DNA of 64,000 nt. It comes from Abiotrophia defectiva ATCC 49176 (GTDB lineage: Bacteria > Bacillota > Bacilli > Lactobacillales > Aerococcaceae). The translations under genes were made by a program, and so were the position numbers. The stretch lies in contig NZ_KI535340.1 of the NCBI RefSeq assembly GCF_000160075.2, forward strand, positions 1,327,396 through 1,391,395, read 5' to 3'. Shown one piece after another: positions 44,089 through 53,885 of this stretch; the stretch's first letter is position 1, and the number at the start of each line of letters is the position of its first letter. Under the pieces are notes generated by a model. That model made no database searches and was not told where the DNA came from. It was given only the letters and a program-made list of their open reading frames with translations.

Positions 44089-45054
44089 ATGAAGCGTATT
44101 GCAGTCTTAACCAGTGGTGGCGACGCTCCTGGTATGAATGCAGCAGTGCGGGCTGTCGTAGAGCGTAGCTTGCATCACGGCATTGAAGTCGTGGGTGCTT
44201 ACTATGGTTTTAAAGGCTTATATGAAGGTGACTTCAGACCTTTAGACGTAGCGACTTGCTCTCATGCCTTAAGACGGGGTGGCACCTTCTTATATTCTGC
44301 TCGATTCCCAGAATTTAAGGAGCCTGAAATCCAAGAGAAGGCAATTGAACAGATGAAGGCACATGGCATTGATGCCTTAGTCGTTGTGGGTGGGGACGGT
44401 TCCTTTACTGGGGCCTTGAAATTAACCCAGAAAGGTTTCCCAGCTATCGGGATTCCTGGGACCATCGATAACGATATCGCAGGGACAGAATACACCATTG
44501 GTTTTGATACCGCGGTTAATGTGGCCCTAGATGCTATTGATAAGATTACAGACACTGCTTCCTCCCACAACCGGACCTTTATTGTCGAAGTAATGGGCCG
44601 TCATGCAGGGGATATGGCTAGCTGGATTGGGGTGGCTGCTGGTGCAGATGCCATTGTGATTCCAGAAGAAGCCTATGATTTGAAAGCAATCGCAGAAACC
44701 ATTGCTGCTAACCGCCGTGCCGGTAAGGATCATTCCTTAATCGTCTTGGCCGAAGGCGTCATGACAGCAGCTCAATTCCGTAAGGAATACGAAGCTGTCT
44801 CTGGTGACGACGTGCGTGATGTGACCTTGTCACACATTCAACGTGGGGGTAACCCAACAGTGCGTGACCGTGTCTTCGCAAGCTTAATGGGTGCCAAGGC
44901 GGTTGACCTCTTATTAGAAGGTCAAGCTGGTATCTTCTTAGGTCTCAAGAACGAGCAATTGGCAACTTTTGACATTGTGGAAACCTTGACCAAGGAAAAA
45001 CACCAAGTCCGTCGCGATCTTTATGAATTAAACCAAGGCCTTAGCGCTAAATAA
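44089..45054 (+). CDS. pfkA: ATP-dependent 6-phosphofructokinase
   Basis: Glycolytic enzyme of 321 residues that forms fructose-1,6-bisphosphate. Motifs: LTSGGDAPGMNAAVRAVV (ATP site), GGDGSFTGA, the catalytic GIPGTIDNDIAGT, MGRHAGD and SHIQRGGNPTVRDR. Length is that of the allosteric bacterial PfkA. A GTG at 44080 is inside the ribosome site; the ATG at 44089 is the start. Codon bias is high. pyk follows after 23 bases with no terminator, the usual lactobacillales pfkA-pyk operon. Confidence 0.97.
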   Translation: MKRIAVLTSGGDAPGMNAAVRAVVERSLHHGIEVVGAYYGFKGLYEGDFRPLDVATCSHALRRGGTFLYSARFPEFKEPEIQEKAIEQMKAHGIDALVVVGGDGSFTGALKLTQKGFPAIGIPGTIDNDIAGTEYTIGFDTAVNVALDAIDKITDTASSHNRTFIVEVMGRHAGDMASWIGVAAGADAIVIPEEAYDLKAIAETIAANRRAGKDHSLIVLAEGVMTAAQFRKEYEAVSGDDVRDVTLSHIQRGGNPTVRDRVFASLMGAKAVDLLLEGQAGIFLGLKNEQLATFDIVETLTKEKHQVRRDLYELNQGLSAK

Positions 45055-45077
45055 ATAAGAGAAGGAGTTCTTTTAAA

Positions 45078-46835
45078 ATGAAAAAAACTAAGATTATTTG
45101 TACCATGGGTCCTGCTTCTAACACAGCAGAACAAATGGCAAAGTTGATTGAAGCAGGGATGAACGTTGCACGTTTCAACTTCTCTCACGGTTCTCACGAA
45201 GAGCACTTAGAACGCTTCAACAACTTGAAGGCTGCCCGTCAAGCTACTGGCAAACTTTGTGCCATTCTCTTGGATACCAAAGGTCCAGAAATCCGTACTA
45301 ACGACATGCAAGACAATGCCATCGACTTAGTGAAGGGCGCAACTGTCCGTATTTCTATGACTGAAGTCTTAGGGACTAAGGACAAATTCTCTGTAACTTA
45401 CGCTAACTTAATCAACGACGTTGAAGTAGGTAGCCACATTCTCTTGGATGACGGTTTAGTTGACTTATTGGTAACTGAAATCGACCACGCTAACCAAGAA
45501 TTAGTAACTGAAATTCAAAACTCTGGCGTAATCAAATCTAAGAAGGGTGTTAACGTTCCTAACGTTTCCATCAACTTGCCAGGGATCACTGAAAAAGACG
45601 CTGCTGACATCCGCTTCGGTGTTCGCGAAGGAATCGACTTCATCGCTGCATCTTTCGTTCGTCGTGCTAGCGACGTTATGGAAATCCGTGAAATCTTAGA
45701 ACAAGAAGGTCGTCCAAACGTTAAGATCATCTCTAAGATTGAGAACCAAGAAGGGGTCGACAACATCGACGAAATCTTGTCTGTATCTGACGGTATCATG
45801 GTAGCGCGTGGTGACTTAGGGGTAGAAATCCCAACTCACGAAGTGCCAATCGTTCAAAAATACATCATCAAGAAATGTAACCAAGCTGGTAAACCAGTTG
45901 TAACAGCAACTCAAATGTTAGACTCTATGCAACGCAACCCACGTCCAACTCGTGCGGAAGCAGGGGACGTTGCCAACGCTATCTTCGACGGGACTGACGC
46001 AGTAATGCTTTCTGGTGAAACTGCAGCAGGGGACTTCCCAGAAGAAGCAGTTAAGACTATGGCTGCTATCTGTGTCCGTACTGAAAAAGAATTGCACGAA
46101 CACGACGCATTCAGCATCAAACGCTTCGACCGTTCTGACATGACTGAAGCAATCGGTCAAGCAGTTGGTCACACTGCTAAGAACTTAGGTATCGAAACCA
46201 TCGTAGCACCTACAAGCTCAGGTCACACTGCTTTGATGATTTCTAAATACCGTCCAAACGCTCACATCGTGGCAGCTACTTTCGATGAAGAAACTCAACG
46301 TTCATTAGCTGTAGCATGGGGTGTTATCCCTTACGTTATCGACCGTCCAACTTCAACAGACGAAATGATGGATAGCGCAACTGCTTTGGTTCAAGAAAAA
46401 GGCTTCGCTAAAGAAGGCGACTTAATCTTAATCACTGCTGGTGTACCAGTTGGTGAAGCAGGGACCACTAACTTGATGAAAATTCAAGCCATTGGGACTC
46501 AACTAGCGAAAGGTGAAGGCGTCGGTAACGGAAATTTTATCGGTAAGGCTGTTTTAGCAACTGATGCGGCCACTGCCAATGCTAAAGCAACTGCTGGGAC
46601 TATCTTAGTAACTCGCGCAACTGACAAGGACTTCTTGCCAGCATTCGATAAAATCGGTGCTCTTGTTACTGAAGAAGGCGGGATCACTTCTCATGCAGCC
46701 ATCATGGGTCTTGAAAAAGGGATTCCTGTCATTGTAGCAGCTAAAGATGTGCTTTCTAACGTGGCAGATGGTGAATTAATCACTGTAGATGCGCGTCGTG
46801 GTTTAATCTACCGCGGTGCAGCAGCGATCATCTAA
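45078..46835 (+). CDS. pyk: Pyruvate kinase with C-terminal PEP-utilizer domain
   Basis: Glycolytic enzyme of 585 residues that makes pyruvate and ATP from phosphoenolpyruvate. N-terminal KTKIICTMGPAS, LLDTKGPEIRT, the catalytic-Lys ISKIENQEGVDNIDEI and ARGDLGVEI, and TATQMLDSM are present. After the usual 475 residues comes an extra domain of about 110 residues (TGVPVGEAGTTN, then GGITSHAAIMGLEKGIPVIV) related to the phosphohistidine domain of PEP-utilizing enzymes, as in Bacillus and other Lactobacillales kinases. The strong codon bias, almost avoiding rare codons, marks it as one of the most highly expressed genes here. Confidence 0.97.
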   Translation: MKKTKIICTMGPASNTAEQMAKLIEAGMNVARFNFSHGSHEEHLERFNNLKAARQATGKLCAILLDTKGPEIRTNDMQDNAIDLVKGATVRISMTEVLGTKDKFSVTYANLINDVEVGSHILLDDGLVDLLVTEIDHANQELVTEIQNSGVIKSKKGVNVPNVSINLPGITEKDAADIRFGVREGIDFIAASFVRRASDVMEIREILEQEGRPNVKIISKIENQEGVDNIDEILSVSDGIMVARGDLGVEIPTHEVPIVQKYIIKKCNQAGKPVVTATQMLDSMQRNPRPTRAEAGDVANAIFDGTDAVMLSGETAAGDFPEEAVKTMAAICVRTEKELHEHDAFSIKRFDRSDMTEAIGQAVGHTAKNLGIETIVAPTSSGHTALMISKYRPNAHIVAATFDEETQRSLAVAWGVIPYVIDRPTSTDEMMDSATALVQEKGFAKEGDLILITAGVPVGEAGTTNLMKIQAIGTQLAKGEGVGNGNFIGKAVLATDAATANAKATAGTILVTRATDKDFLPAFDKIGALVTEEGGITSHAAIMGLEKGIPVIVAAKDVLSNVADGELITVDARRGLIYRGAAAII

Positions 46836-46857
46836 GCTCACCTCACTTGTAATCAGC

Positions 46858-46888
46858 AACGCTCTACCATTAGGTAGGGCGTTTTTTG
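46858..46888 (+). terminator. Terminator after pyk
   Basis: AACGCTCTACC pairs with GGTAGGGCGTT (one G-T) around ATTA, followed by T6. Confidence 0.88.
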
Positions 46889-46976
46889 TCTTGTCATGCA
46901 AATTTAATAGAGGATTTTCGGATTAAATCAAAGCAAAGGGGTATATATATATGAAGACTTGTAGAGGAGGCATTAT

Positions 46977-47645
46977 ATGGAACCCCAATATCGACTCAAA
47001 ACAGGTGCAACTAAGGCAAAATGGTGGTTAGTCGGCTTATTTAGCATAGCACTTATAGGCATTGTAATTGGCTTAATATGGCTTAACTTGCGCCCAAGAC
47101 GGCCCATTATGCAAGAAGGGTCTTCTATTAGTTCCAGTACGCTTGCTGAGTCCATTTCTTCTCAGGCATCCGCCAAGACCGACAAGATTTATGTAGACCT
47201 CAAGGGGGCAGTCAAGCGTCCTGGTGTCTATGCCCTTGATCAGGGCAGTCGGGTCTTTGACCTGCTGGAAATGGCGGGCGGTTTGACCGAAGAGGCGGCT
47301 GAGCGGGCCCTTAACCAAGCTCAACTCCTAGTAGATCAGCAGAGTCTCTATGTCCCCACCATAGAGGAATGGCAAGCAGAGAGCCAAGGACCGCAAGCTA
47401 ACGGGACGGGTAGTCAGGCTGCCATAGTTTCTAGCCCTAGTGCTAGCAGTGGTAAGGTCAATATCAATCAAGCCGATTTAAGTCAACTCGAGACCTTGCC
47501 TGGGATTGGAGCTAAAAAGGCCCAAGCTATTATAGACTATCGGACAGCAAATGGTTCCTTTCATTCGCTTGAAGACTTAGGCAAAGTCAAGGGGATTGGG
47601 CCCAAGTTGCTAGACAAGTTACGAGATCTGGTGATTTTCCAATGA
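46977..47645 (+). CDS. comEA: Competence DNA receptor ComEA
   Basis: Membrane-anchored DNA-binding protein of 222 residues that hands incoming double-stranded DNA to the uptake channel. A single N-terminal helix (about 17-37) is followed by a Ser-rich spacer, an SLBB domain (YVDLKGAVKRPGVYAL to about 125), a second linker and paired helix-hairpin-helix motifs at the C-terminus (VNINQADLSQLETLPGIGAKKA and GKVKGIGPKLLDKL, quoted in parts). GAGGAGG supports the ATG. It overlaps comEC by ATGA, so its translation is coupled to a broken partner. Confidence 0.94.
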   Translation: MEPQYRLKTGATKAKWWLVGLFSIALIGIVIGLIWLNLRPRRPIMQEGSSISSSTLAESISSQASAKTDKIYVDLKGAVKRPGVYALDQGSRVFDLLEMAGGLTEEAAERALNQAQLLVDQQSLYVPTIEEWQAESQGPQANGTGSQAAIVSSPSASSGKVNINQADLSQLETLPGIGAKKAQAIIDYRTANGSFHSLEDLGKVKGIGPKLLDKLRDLVIFQ

Positions 47646-50064
47646 AGGACAAGTTAAGAAGCTATTGGTCAAGTGGCTGTCTAGTACTAGCAAGAGGCTT
47701 TGAGCAAATAAGACATGCGTGGTTTTTTCTATGGATTTATGTCGCAGTTTTCATTGGCATGCTTTACCACAAAAATTGGGCTTGGAGCCTGGCCTTAGTC
47801 ATTCTAATTGTGCGAATTTATTGTCTAGGACTTAAATGCAATCGTCGAAAATGTCTCTTGCTCTGCTTGCTTCTGAGCACCTGGTGCTTGGGCAAGTGGG
47901 CCTGGCAAGGCAATGAGCAGTCTCAACTTAATCAAAGCATAGAGCCGGACATAGTCCAAAACTATCAAGTAATTCTAGCGCCCAGCCAGGTCAAGCATAC
48001 GGCCACAGGTTGGCAGGGCATAGGCTATTTAAAATTAGCAGATGGCCGACTCCTAACTGTTCTGGCAAAGGGGCAGGGCGACATTGATTGGGATTTAGGG
48101 TATGAGGTGATGGAAGTCAAGGGGCAGGCTAGTCTTAAAGAAGCCGAGCGAGCCCGCAATTTTGGGGCTATGACTATCATCAGAGCTTAGCAGATAAGGG
48201 GATTGATTGGGTATTAGACTTTAAATCGGTGACTAGCATTGAAGCCAAACCCTTGGCTTTGGGACTCATGGAGGCCTTACGCCAGTGGTTTTTGGCTCCC
48301 TTGGCTAGGTGGAAAGGGCAAGGATCTTCTTGGACCAGCTTGGTTTTACGCCTGCTATTTAATCAGCAGACTCCGGGCTTTCGCGACCAGTCGGTGAGCT
48401 TGGGGGTGCTGGGCCTTAGTCATTTTTTCGCTATATCGGGCTTTCATTTGCTTTATCTAAGACGAGTGCTGAGTCGTTTCTTTTTGCGATTGGGTTGCCT
48501 TAAAGAAAGTGTTGCTTTCTGGCTACCACTCTTTCTCCTCTTCTATAGCTGGCTATGTGGTTGGCCTATTGGCAGTATTAGAGTCTTAGGAAGCTGGGGA
48601 CTAGTGACTTTTTCTAAGCATTTTGGCGACCAAACTATGACCTCCTTAGACCGGCTCTGTCTAGTGGGACTGGTCTGTCTACTCTGCCAACCTGGCCTAG
48701 CCTTTCAGCCAGCTTATCTGTTGAGCTTTAGCTTGTCGGTGGTACTGATATTTGCTAACCAAGCCATGGATCAACCTAAACATTATGGCTGGCGTCATCA
48801 AGTCTATGCGCTAGTGGCTTGTTTACTTATTACCTGGCCTCTGATGATGGATTGGCGTTATGAATGGTATCCGCTACAAGTTCTGGCCATATTTCTCTTA
48901 GGGATTGTCTTTGAATCGCTTATTATGCCGCTAGCCTTAGTGTCAAGCCTAACGCTCATTTTGCCAGGCTTAGACAGGCTGGCAAGTTTAATGGATGGGA
49001 TTTATCAAGTCATGCTAGGAATGCTATCGCCTATAGGGAAATTCTTCTCCTGGCATGTTATCACAGGACGTTTAAGTTTCATCTACTGGTTCATTTTTCT
49101 AATTCTATTCCTAGTCTGGTTGCGTTGGGGCTGGCACCATCCTTGGACAACGGGAGCGGTCCTCGTCTGCGCTTACGGCTTAATACTGGGGCTTAAACCT
49201 TATTTGCATTGGCAGTCCAGTCTTACCATCTTGGATGTAGGGCAGGGGGATAGCCTGGTCTACCAAGCAGCCTGGTCCAAGGAAGCCTGGTTGATTGATA
49301 CAGGTGGCAGGCCACCTTATCCAGCTAGCAAGGAAGGGCCCAGTTTTGACACTCAATATGGCTATTATAATCTGATTCCCGCCCTCAAAGCACAGGGGAT
49401 TGGCTCACTGACCGGGGTCATGATTACCCACTCGGATTTAGACCATATTGGTAGCCTGGCTAGTCTCAGTCAAGAAGTTGCCATTGACAATCTCTGGATT
49501 AGCCAGCATACTGCCAGCCATCCGGTATGGCAGGAAATCAAGCCCTATCTGGCAGTAAGCACCCAAGTCCATGTTCTAGGACCAGGTCAAGTCTATTCTA
49601 TCAAAGAAGGACTGACCTTCTACACCAATGACTTTAACCAGGCGACAGCCCCTAACGACGCCTCCATTGCCGCAACTCTAGCGATGGGTAGGCACCGTTT
49701 ACTTAATTTAGGTGATATGTCGGGTGAATATGAGCAGGCCTTGATTGAACATTTCCCTGAGATTCAGGCTGATATACTTAAATGCGCCCACCACGGCAGT
49801 CGCTTTAGCAGTTCAGATGCCTTGCTCAATCACGTCCACCCTAAGCTAGCCTTGTTGTCTGCAGGAGTCCACAACACCTATCACCATCCTCATCCTGATA
49901 CTTTAGCAAAACTAAGTAATAGGGGGATTCCCTATTTTGCAACGCCCTATCATGGCGCCATCCGCTATGAGTGGAGTGATTGGGGCTGGGAAAACTGGCG
50001 AACGGTTCTAGAAGCACAGCAATCTACCTATCCTAAAAGTGAGCCTGGCCAGTCAAAAAGATAA
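47642..50064 (+). pseudogene. comEC: ComEC DNA-uptake channel, frameshifted
   Basis: The first frame (47642-48190, 182 codons) encodes the N-terminal helices and the DUF4131 OB-like domain and stops after ERARNFGAMTIIRA. The correct continuation lies in another frame from about 48168 (YDYHQSLADKGIDWVLDF) and runs to 50064. That part holds the Competence membrane domain (LSHFFAISGFHLLYL) and the C-terminal beta-lactamase-like domain with MITHSDLDHIGS and CAHHGSRFSSSD. One extra G in the TTTTGGGG run at 48160-48167 would restore NFGGYDYH and one gene of about 807 codons. It is a recent lesion, a sequence error or less likely recoding. Confidence 0.85.
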
Positions 50065-50071
50065 GCTAATC

Positions 50072-50100
50072 TTGTATGCCCATAGCTAAAGTGCTATACT
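50072..50100 (+). promoter_or_regulatory. Promoter of the NatAB-like operon
   Basis: TTGTAT, 17 bases, then TGC-TATACT (extended -10). Confidence 0.65.
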
Positions 50101-50150
50101 GAATACGTCAACATGATTAGACCAAAAACTGTAGAGAGTAGGTGTTTTTT

Positions 50151-51059
50151 GTGTTAGAAGTGAAGCATTTAGTTAAGCACTTCGGCGACTTGTGCGCTGT
50201 CAATGATGTCTCCTTTAGGGTGGAGCCAGGTAGTATTATGGGGATTATTGGTCAAAACGGGTCAGGTAAGACTACGATTTTTCGGATGATTCTCAATTTC
50301 TTGAATTTAGAACCTGGTGCATCCATTGAGTGGCAAGGGCAGCCTATGAGCAGTCAAGTCTATGACACGGTGGGCTATTTGCCGGAAGAACGCGGCTTGT
50401 ATGATAAGATGACCATTGAGGATCAGATTGTCTTCTTTGCCGAACTGCGTGGTATGAAGAAGGCCCAAGTTCTTGAAAAAATTGATTATTGGATGGAAAA
50501 ATTCGATGTCAGAGGTAAAAGAAGCGATAAAATTAAGAGTCTGTCCAAGGGTAACCAACAAAAGGTGCAACTCATCGCGACCTTAATTCATGAGCCAAAA
50601 CTCATGATTCTGGATGAGCCATTTTCTGGTCTAGACCCGGTTAATGCGGACTTACTCAAGCAAGGCATTCTAGAGCTCAAGGCGAAGGGGTCTTCCATTA
50701 TTTTTTCTAGTCATAATATGAATAACGTAGAAGAAATTTGTGACCATCTGGTCATGATTCACTATGGTAAACAGGTGCTGTCAGGAACGGTTGACGAGGT
50801 TAAGGAATCCTTCGGCCGGACCCGTATTTTCCTAGAAAGTCCTGACTGGAATCAAGCCCAACTCCAAGCCCTGCCAGGCGTTGAAAAGGTCCGTCACCTA
50901 AGCGGTCATCGCTACCATTTGATTCTAAGTGAGGAGTCCGCCGGTCATGCTATCTTTGACGCGGTGACTCAGGGTAAGTATATTGCCCAATTTAGTCAAC
51001 AACCGCCAACCTTAGACGAGATTTTCAAGTTGAAAGTAGAGGTGTCAGACCATGAGTAA
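50151..51059 (+). CDS. ABC-2 type transporter ATP-binding protein (NatA-like)
   Basis: Cytoplasmic ATPase of 302 residues. Walker A is IGQNGSGKTTIF, the signature LSKGNQQKVQ and Walker B LMILDEPFSGLDP; the C-terminal 80 residues form a DUF4162-like extension. This set is typical of NatA and related ABC-2 exporters of ions, lipids or peptides. The start is taken as the GTG at 50151, eight bases after GTAGG; an in-frame GTG at 50142 adds three residues. It overlaps the permease gene by eight bases. Confidence 0.9.
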   Translation: MLEVKHLVKHFGDLCAVNDVSFRVEPGSIMGIIGQNGSGKTTIFRMILNFLNLEPGASIEWQGQPMSSQVYDTVGYLPEERGLYDKMTIEDQIVFFAELRGMKKAQVLEKIDYWMEKFDVRGKRSDKIKSLSKGNQQKVQLIATLIHEPKLMILDEPFSGLDPVNADLLKQGILELKAKGSSIIFSSHNMNNVEEICDHLVMIHYGKQVLSGTVDEVKESFGRTRIFLESPDWNQAQLQALPGVEKVRHLSGHRYHLILSEESAGHAIFDAVTQGKYIAQFSQQPPTLDEIFKLKVEVSDHE

Positions 51060-52332
51060 GTTATGGATTATCGCCAAGGAAGTCTACCGCAAAAATGTGA
51101 AGAGTTGGGGTTTCTTCTTCATGGTCTTTGCGCCCTTTATTGTTATGGGTGTTTCTGCCTTGATTGGCTATTTTATTGCCAATGATGAATCGAGTCATGC
51201 CAATGAGACCATCGCCATTGTCAGCCAAGATCAGGGCTTGAAAGATAGTTTGGCTCAGGATAATTTGACTTATAAGTTGGTCTATTATGAAGATGAAGCC
51301 AGTGCTCGCCAGGCCCTTAACCAAAAAGGGGTTAACGGCTATCTAAAGGTCCAAGAAGACAATGGGCGCGTGCAAGCTACTTACTACCAAAAATCTACCG
51401 CCCATAGCCTGACCCTGTCTGCTTTGGCTGAAAGCCTCAATCGCTATCAACTCAGCAAAATAGGTCAAAGTCTTAACCTAAATGATCAACAAATTGCCAC
51501 CATTCGTTCCAGTAAGGTATCAATCGGTAAGATTAATCTCAAGGAGAGCAAGGACGGGACTTATTCTGAAGAGGACGCTAAGTCCCTTCAAGTCATGGCC
51601 CGCATGGGGGCTGCCTTTGTGGCCATTATGCTATCCTATATGTTGATTCTAGCTTACAGTTCAATTTTTGCTCAGGAAGTGGCCTTGGAGAAGGGCAACC
51701 GCGTCATGGAAATCATCCTATCCTCCATTCCTGCCAAACAACATTTGTTAGGCAAAATTTTGGGTGCTTCACTGGTAATGGCTACCCAAATTGGTATTTA
51801 CCTAATCTTAGGGATTGGCTTTTATTTCTTGACCGGCGTCTCCACCATTTTTAGCTACCTAGAGCCATTCAAACCGCTCTTGCTAGGAATTTTGCCTATC
51901 TTTGGCTTAAGTCTAGTCTTTGCTTTGATGGGGATGTTGGCCTATATGATTCTATCTGTTCTCCTAGGATCTATCGCCACACGACTAGAAGATGTCCAAA
52001 AGTCCATTCAGCCGGTCATCTTCACTACCATCATTGGTTTCTATATTGCCATCTATGGTCTCCAACAACCTAATTCACCTGTTGTGGTCATCGGCTCTTG
52101 GGTGCCATTCACTTCTCCATTTGTCATGCCGGTTCGTCTAGCGACTGAGACAGTCTCAAATTTGGAAATTGTTCTCTGCCTACTTGGCTGTTTTGCCTTT
52201 ATGGTCTTTGCCTTCTGGTTGGCATTGACCTTCTACAAAGCGACCGTTCTCTCAACCAGTGACAAAGGGGTTATCCATGCCTTCAAGCGGTCTTATTCAC
52301 TCTGGAAGAGTGAAAAGGGCCAAAAGGCTTAA
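51052..52332 (+). CDS. ABC-2 type transporter permease (NatB-like)
   Basis: Membrane partner of the preceding ATPase, 426 residues. One N-terminal helix (about 20-42) is followed by an extracytoplasmic domain of about 135 residues and then five or six helices (about 180-410). This is the ABC2_membrane_3/NatB layout. The motif EVALEKGNRVMEIILSSIPAKQHLLGKILG after the second helix is typical. Na+ efflux is the function of the namesake but cannot be concluded here. A lipoprotein gene follows 26 bases downstream. Confidence 0.88.
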   Translation: MSKLWIIAKEVYRKNVKSWGFFFMVFAPFIVMGVSALIGYFIANDESSHANETIAIVSQDQGLKDSLAQDNLTYKLVYYEDEASARQALNQKGVNGYLKVQEDNGRVQATYYQKSTAHSLTLSALAESLNRYQLSKIGQSLNLNDQQIATIRSSKVSIGKINLKESKDGTYSEEDAKSLQVMARMGAAFVAIMLSYMLILAYSSIFAQEVALEKGNRVMEIILSSIPAKQHLLGKILGASLVMATQIGIYLILGIGFYFLTGVSTIFSYLEPFKPLLLGILPIFGLSLVFALMGMLAYMILSVLLGSIATRLEDVQKSIQPVIFTTIIGFYIAIYGLQQPNSPVVVIGSWVPFTSPFVMPVRLATETVSNLEIVLCLLGCFAFMVFAFWLALTFYKATVLSTSDKGVIHAFKRSYSLWKSEKGQKA

Positions 52333-52358
52333 GTTTAGAAAGCGAGTTATATTATTAG

Positions 52359-53822
52359 ATGAAAAAATCCACCATTATTTCCTTCTTAAGTGTGGCCTGC
52401 CTCTTGGCAGCCTGCCAGACTAAGCCGCGCGACGCTGCTCAGGGTGGTGACGCCCTTTATGGTCCACCCGAGTCAGCTACTAGTCAATCTTCCCTTGATG
52501 AAGCAACCCGTCAACGCTATCAAGCTCTTAATAAGGTGCACGAATTCTACGAAAAACTAAGTGCGGTCCAAGTTAAAACGACTCTGACTCAAGAAGGAGG
52601 GGACTGGCAATCAGTTGCTGACAGTCAACAATTTTATGAAGCGGGTGCCTTGAAGGCCTATCGCAGTAAGACCGTGACCACGGTCAAGGATGCCCATTAT
52701 GACTTGGAATTCTACTTCGACGGGGAACATCATTATGTGGCATCACCTCATGCGGCTTGGAATCAAAACGACAACGCCAAGAACTCCATGAGCTACCTCT
52801 ATTGGGCCAAACTCCTAATTGAGGGAGATGACAACTCAGAGCTAGATTCTGAGGCACCAGAAGGTCAATGGCGGATTAATAAGACAGTGACCAATCCTGA
52901 CTTGATCCAAGGCCTAGTTGGCCTGCTGGATTTGCCTGAAAGCTTCTCAGCTCAGGCCACTTACCAGGCGGACGTGACTTACCTGGTTGACAGTGAGACC
53001 GGTCAGATGCTTGAGGCCGCTCTTAAGCTGACCGTTACAGATGGGGAATCCAGCCATGTCTATCAAGCCAAGAGCACGACCCAAGTTCTAGAGGAATCTG
53101 TGACTAAGGATAGCCTTAAGCCTGATTTAGAGGCTCAAGTAAGCCCTCTTGAAGTGGCAGAAGGCCAGTGGTTAGAAGCCTTTAAGGCGGCTAATCCAAC
53201 GCAGGCTATTAGTACTTATGAAGTGACAGAAGGTCGTCAAGCAGGTGACCAGGATAGTAATTTGCTTTATTTAACCAATAGCCAAAATGGCCAAGTCTTA
53301 GCCCAAGCTATTGGGACCATTCAGGACAAGCAAATCAAAGGCTACCAGTACCAACTCGGTCAAAAGCGCTATAGCAAGACAGAAGATGGTAGCCTTAAAG
53401 AAGAAAGCGTGGAGCCAATCGATTTCTATTATTTAGCAGTGCAATCCTTGATAGATCATTCCGACCAGGTTCAAACCTTTAATCCAACTGATGAAGCTGG
53501 CCAACCCATTAATGACCCGGCAAGCGCCACAACGACAACCTATCGTTTGACCTTTGAGAATGACTACGATGGCCTAGCTAAATTAGCTGGCGCTATCGAC
53601 ATCTCCAATCTCAAACGCGAAGGGGAAGCCGTCTATGGCGTAGATTATGTGGTCAACAAGGCCAGTCTAGAGCTTGAAGGCTTCTACCTATGGAGTTTGA
53701 CGGCAGAAGATACAGCTATCACGCATGTCAATCGCTATAGTTTCCGCCATCTCAATCAGCAGGCCCCATCTCTGATTCAGTTTTTGGTAGATCCTGAACT
53801 AGTTAAGGCAGTCAAACCATAA
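52359..53822 (+). CDS. Putative lipoprotein of unknown function
   Basis: Protein of 487 residues with a lipoprotein signal: MKKS, a short hydrophobic stretch and lipobox LLAAC with the lipidated Cys at 19. The mature part has no motif I recognise. It looks like two related halves (about 55-255 and 265-485), each rich in beta-strand-like alternation and mentioning YLVD or YVVN followed by a LEA/LELE segment, as in LolA/LppX-like folds. This duplication is inferred by eye. It lies just after the NatAB-like genes without a terminator between and may serve that transporter. The ribosome site (GAAAGCGAG) is weak. Confidence 0.75.
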   Translation: MKKSTIISFLSVACLLAACQTKPRDAAQGGDALYGPPESATSQSSLDEATRQRYQALNKVHEFYEKLSAVQVKTTLTQEGGDWQSVADSQQFYEAGALKAYRSKTVTTVKDAHYDLEFYFDGEHHYVASPHAAWNQNDNAKNSMSYLYWAKLLIEGDDNSELDSEAPEGQWRINKTVTNPDLIQGLVGLLDLPESFSAQATYQADVTYLVDSETGQMLEAALKLTVTDGESSHVYQAKSTTQVLEESVTKDSLKPDLEAQVSPLEVAEGQWLEAFKAANPTQAISTYEVTEGRQAGDQDSNLLYLTNSQNGQVLAQAIGTIQDKQIKGYQYQLGQKRYSKTEDGSLKEESVEPIDFYYLAVQSLIDHSDQVQTFNPTDEAGQPINDPASATTTTYRLTFENDYDGLAKLAGAIDISNLKREGEAVYGVDYVVNKASLELEGFYLWSLTAEDTAITHVNRYSFRHLNQQAPSLIQFLVDPELVKAVKP

Positions 53823-53837
53823 GAAATAAAACATAAG

Positions 53838-53873
53838 AAAATACCCCATCACCAAGAGGTGATGGGGTATTTT
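53838..53873. terminator. Bidirectional terminator between lipoprotein gene and pbp1a
   Basis: AAAATACCCCATCACC pairs perfectly with GGTGATGGGGTATTTT around AAGA. Confidence 0.93.
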
Positions 53874-53885
53874 GATGAGCTTAGA

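Noticed and set aside
46915-46940. ComX-type cin-box (TNCGAATA) before comEA
   Set aside because: TTCGGATT in this region matches only part of the box and there is no paired element; too weak to call.
48160-48190. Programmed -1 frameshifting in comEC
   Set aside because: The in-frame codons TTT GGG do not form a standard X-XXY-YYZ heptamer, and no downstream pseudoknot was evident. A plain indel is simpler.
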